Positions 4,521 to 6,560 of a stretch of 6,560 bases of DNA are shown piece after piece. A model generated the notes under the pieces. The model searched no databases and was not told the origin of the DNA. It saw only the letters and a list, made by a program, of their open reading frames with translations. The translations under genes and the position numbers were made by a program. The number at the start of each line of letters is the position of its first letter. Within the stretch, counting starts at the first letter, position 1. This DNA is from Chloroflexota bacterium (GTDB lineage: Bacteria > Chloroflexota > Limnocylindria > QHBO01). The stretch covers positions 1-6,560 of the forward strand of contig JACDHU010000102.1 in NCBI GenBank assembly GCA_013820865.1. Reading direction: 5' to 3'.

Positions 4521-6173
4521 CTATGGGGACTCGGATGGCGATGGCTCGGGACTCTCGGGCGGGGCGGGCGGAACAGAGGTGACGGAGCCTGCGTCCTCGC
4601 CGTCGCGCGGGGCGCCGAGGGCCGCTTCGGTGAAGGTGGCGCGAGCATTCCAGATCATCCATCCCTTCGCCCCACGATCGGCGGCGGCGGTCATCTGGGC
4701 TCGCACCTGGTCCGCGCTGTACGGCGGGAACGGTCCGTAGCCGAAGTCCTGAATCCAGGGCCGGATGACGACCGGCAGGCCCTGGGTCTGCTCGTTCATG
4801 ATCTCGAGCGTCTGGTCGACGACTTCGTACGGGAAGTTGTTCGGCACCTCAAAGCCGAAGACGCCGGGGCCGTAGTGTGACGGGTAGACCATGGGGCTGA
4901 AGTAGTCCACGTACGGCATGATCACCTCAGGCCGCTGGCCGATTCCCTGGTCGTCGGGCACGATGAAGCTGATCGGAAAGACGTCCGCGCTCAGGAACGT
5001 GCGCGTCATGTCGAGCTCATCGCTGACGACGCGGAGCACCCGACCGATGGCCGGCAGGCGAAACGACTGCGTATTCGGCAGGTTCGTGTCGGCCACGTCA
5101 TACGGTCCGTCACTGAAGAAGCGGATGTAATCGAGCTGCACCTCGTCGAAGCCGCGAGCGGCGAGATCGCCCGCGATGGCGGCAATGTATTCGGCCACGC
5201 CCGGGGCCGATGGGTCGAGCCAGGCGCCCCCGATGTTGTCGCGCCACGGCTCACCGGTGGCGCTGTTGCGCACCGCGAGTTCGGGACGGGCCGCGGCACT
5301 GGTGTTGTCCTTCATGGCCACCACCCGCGCGATGGTGTAGATGCCGCGGTCGCGGAGCATCGGCAGGATCTCCTCCAGGTCGAAGACCGGCGCCTCGCGC
5401 ACCGCACCGAGCTCGACGGCCTCGGGAAGATCGGTGGCGTAGTACAGGCGCCCATCGGTCTCCTTGACGTCGATCACGAGCGCGTTGGCCTCCGTCCGCT
5501 CCAGCAACGCGAGCATGGCGTCAAGCCGTCCGGCGCCCTCGAAGATGGCCGATGGCGCGTAGAGCGCGCGCGCCTCGAACGAATCCATGGCGACGTCGTG
5601 TTCGAGGGTGTCGCCGACGCTGAGCTCGACGAGCCGATAGCCGGGCATTTTGTAGATCAGCGTCGCATCCTCGGGCACACCGGCCAGCTCGTACGCGCCG
5701 TCCACGTCGGTCTCGACCATCGCGACGTCCGCCATGTCGGCGTCGCTGTCCCCGTCGAGGAATACGCGCACTCCCTCGAGCGGCTCACCCTCCGTCCCGG
5801 TCACCGTGCCGTGGGCCACGTTCGGACGAACTTCGACCGTGAGTGGCCCTTCGTCCGGGATGGTGGCTTCGGCGGGGTCGTGGTCCGCGGCGCTGATTGC
5901 CACGTCCGCGCCTCGCATGGCGGTCAGGGTTGCGGTGCCGTCTGCAGCAGTGACCGCCACGTCGCCGTCGACCGTGACCTCGGCGTTGGGCACCGATTCC
6001 TCGCTGCCGCTTGCGATGATGCTGACAACGATCTCGCGCGGCTGCTCGGGCGTGGGCTCCGGCGTCGGCACGAACGGGAGCTGGGGACTTTCCTCGCTGC
6101 AGCCGGCCACCACGATGGCCAGCATGAGGAGGAGGATCGAGAGCGACGTGGTTCGGCGAGGCAGCAGCGTCAT
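4521..6173 (-). CDS. Lipoprotein with two Ig-like/CarboxypepD_reg-like modules and a DUF4015-type putative glycosidase domain
   Basis: The 550-residue product is predicted to be exported and lipid-anchored. Seen: a signal peptide with basic MTLLPRRTT, a hydrophobic stretch (10-22) and lipobox VAGC (Cys25); a Pro/Thr/Glu-rich linker (about 33-46); two beta-sandwich-like modules (about 47-117 and 118-198), the second with the carboxypeptidase-regulatory pattern TDVDGAYELAGVP and an acidic DxDxDxD loop (140-146); a barrel domain (about 203-519); and a Pro/Ser-rich tail. Barrel motifs are VIDVKETDG (233-241), DEVQLDYIRFFSDG (343-356), SPMVYPSHY (426-434), RPWIQDF (471-477) and GWMIWNA (504-510). 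Known: these match the DUF4015 family (Pfam 'putative glycosyl hydrolase domain', TIM-barrel clan), whose substrate is not established. Inferred: it may act on cell-envelope or extracellular glycan, with acidic residues such as Asp348 as candidates. ATG 6173 overlaps the rpe stop as ATGA, with AAAGGA close upstream. Confidence 0.88.
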   Translation of the reverse strand: MTLLPRRTTSLSILLLMLAIVVAGCSEESPQLPFVPTPEPTPEQPREIVVSIIASGSEESVPNAEVTVDGDVAVTAADGTATLTAMRGADVAISAADHDPAEATIPDEGPLTVEVRPNVAHGTVTGTEGEPLEGVRVFLDGDSDADMADVAMVETDVDGAYELAGVPEDATLIYKMPGYRLVELSVGDTLEHDVAMDSFEARALYAPSAIFEGAGRLDAMLALLERTEANALVIDVKETDGRLYYATDLPEAVELGAVREAPVFDLEEILPMLRDRGIYTIARVVAMKDNTSAAARPELAVRNSATGEPWRDNIGGAWLDPSAPGVAEYIAAIAGDLAARGFDEVQLDYIRFFSDGPYDVADTNLPNTQSFRLPAIGRVLRVVSDELDMTRTFLSADVFPISFIVPDDQGIGQRPEVIMPYVDYFSPMVYPSHYGPGVFGFEVPNNFPYEVVDQTLEIMNEQTQGLPVVIRPWIQDFGYGPFPPYSADQVRAQMTAAADRGAKGWMIWNARATFTEAALGAPRDGEDAGSVTSVPPAPPESPEPSPSESP

Positions 6174-6560
6174 GTCCTTTCGGCGTCGATATCGGGTCCG
6201 GGGCGCTCGAGAGCAGCTGAGCGCAGGGCGGCAACCGTGGACGCCAGGTCGCCGTCGGTACTGTACAGGGCGCTGCCGGTGACGAGCACCTCGCCCCCGG
6301 CCGCATGGGCGCGGCCGATCGTCTCGAGGTTGACTCCCCCATCCACGCCGATCTCGACCTCGAGCCGGCGGCGGTCGATCTCGGCGCGCAGCGACTCCAT
6401 CTTGGGCAGAACCTCATCGATGAACAACTGTCCGCCCCAGCCGGGGTGGACGGTCATCACCAGCACCATGTCGACGCGCTCGAGATACGGCAGCACCGCC
6501 GCCATTTCGGTTTCGGGGTTGAGGGCTATGCCGGCTCGCTTGCCTGCACGCTCGATCTCG
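6170..6560 (-). CDS. rpe: Ribulose-phosphate 3-epimerase, C-terminal part (runs off right edge)
   Basis: Rpe interconverts D-ribulose 5-phosphate and D-xylulose 5-phosphate in the pentose phosphate pathway, as a metal-dependent (beta/alpha)8 barrel. The window holds the last 129 residues of a protein usually about 215-230 long; the N-terminus lies beyond base 6560. Seen, in order: AGIALNPETE, the conserved [GA]xALNPxT strand; MVLVMTVHPGWGGQ, the phosphate-loop signature MxVxPGxGGQ; IGVDGGVN, containing the catalytic and metal-binding Asp; and VLVTGSALY, the second phosphate-binding loop. The metal-binding His residues of the N-terminal half are out of view. The TGA overlaps the lipoprotein start (ATGA), so the two are probably translated from one mRNA. 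The metabolic link to the lipoprotein and dtd is unclear and may be only positional. Confidence 0.95.
   Translation of the reverse strand, partial: EIERAGKRAGIALNPETEMAAVLPYLERVDMVLVMTVHPGWGGQLFIDEVLPKMESLRAEIDRRRLEVEIGVDGGVNLETIGRAHAAGGEVLVTGSALYSTDGDLASTVAALRSAALERPGPDIDAERT

Noticed and set aside
4517..4648. In-frame upstream extension of dtd to ATG 4648
   Set aside because: The 44 extra residues are Pro/Arg-rich with no Dtd homology and lie over the C-terminal coding sequence of the lipoprotein. Family homology begins exactly at ATG 4516.

Overview
This is a high-GC bacterial window, tightly packed with housekeeping genes. Eight genes can be supported: seven on the minus strand and one (rpmB) on the plus strand. 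Two are cut by the window edges (a ribulose-phosphate 3-epimerase on the right, a YceD/DUF177-like protein on the left). The gene order rpmB <-> recG-rsmD-coaD-(coiled-coil protein)-yceD, the zinc-ribbon L28, and the lipoprotein with a DUF4015-type barrel point to Chloroflexota, perhaps one of its uncultured high-GC lineages. This placement is inferred from gene content and synteny only.

Right block (minus strand, 6560 to 4064): rpe (partial), then a 550-residue lipoprotein with two Ig-like/carboxypeptidase-regulatory-like modules followed by a DUF4015-type putative glycosidase barrel, then dtd (D-aminoacyl-tRNA deacylase). The rpe stop and lipoprotein start overlap as ATGA, and dtd starts 4 nt after the lipoprotein stop, so these look like one transcript. 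Centre: rpmB (3803-3994, plus) converges with dtd, with a small imperfect hairpin between them, and diverges from recG.

Left block (minus strand, 3703 to 1): recG, rsmD, coaD, a DivIVA-like coiled-coil protein and the first 11 codons of a YceD-like protein. Junctions are TGATG (recG/rsmD), ATGA (rsmD/coaD), a 23-nt gap (coaD/coiled coil) and ATGA (coiled coil/yceD). The block joins DNA repair (RecG), 16S rRNA methylation (RsmD), CoA synthesis (CoaD) and, in this neighbourhood, ribosome-linked functions; rpmF is expected next, beyond the edge.

The most notable observation is the coiled-coil gene. Its family-like N-terminus continues upstream of any NTG codon, to an ACG that sits 8 nt behind a strong AAGGAGG. 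This is either a rare ACG start or a base change or consensus error at an ATG. I see no mobile element, CRISPR array, tRNA, phage gene or defence system, and no gene-free stretch over 300 bases. I do not think the window holds an undescribed multi-gene system.
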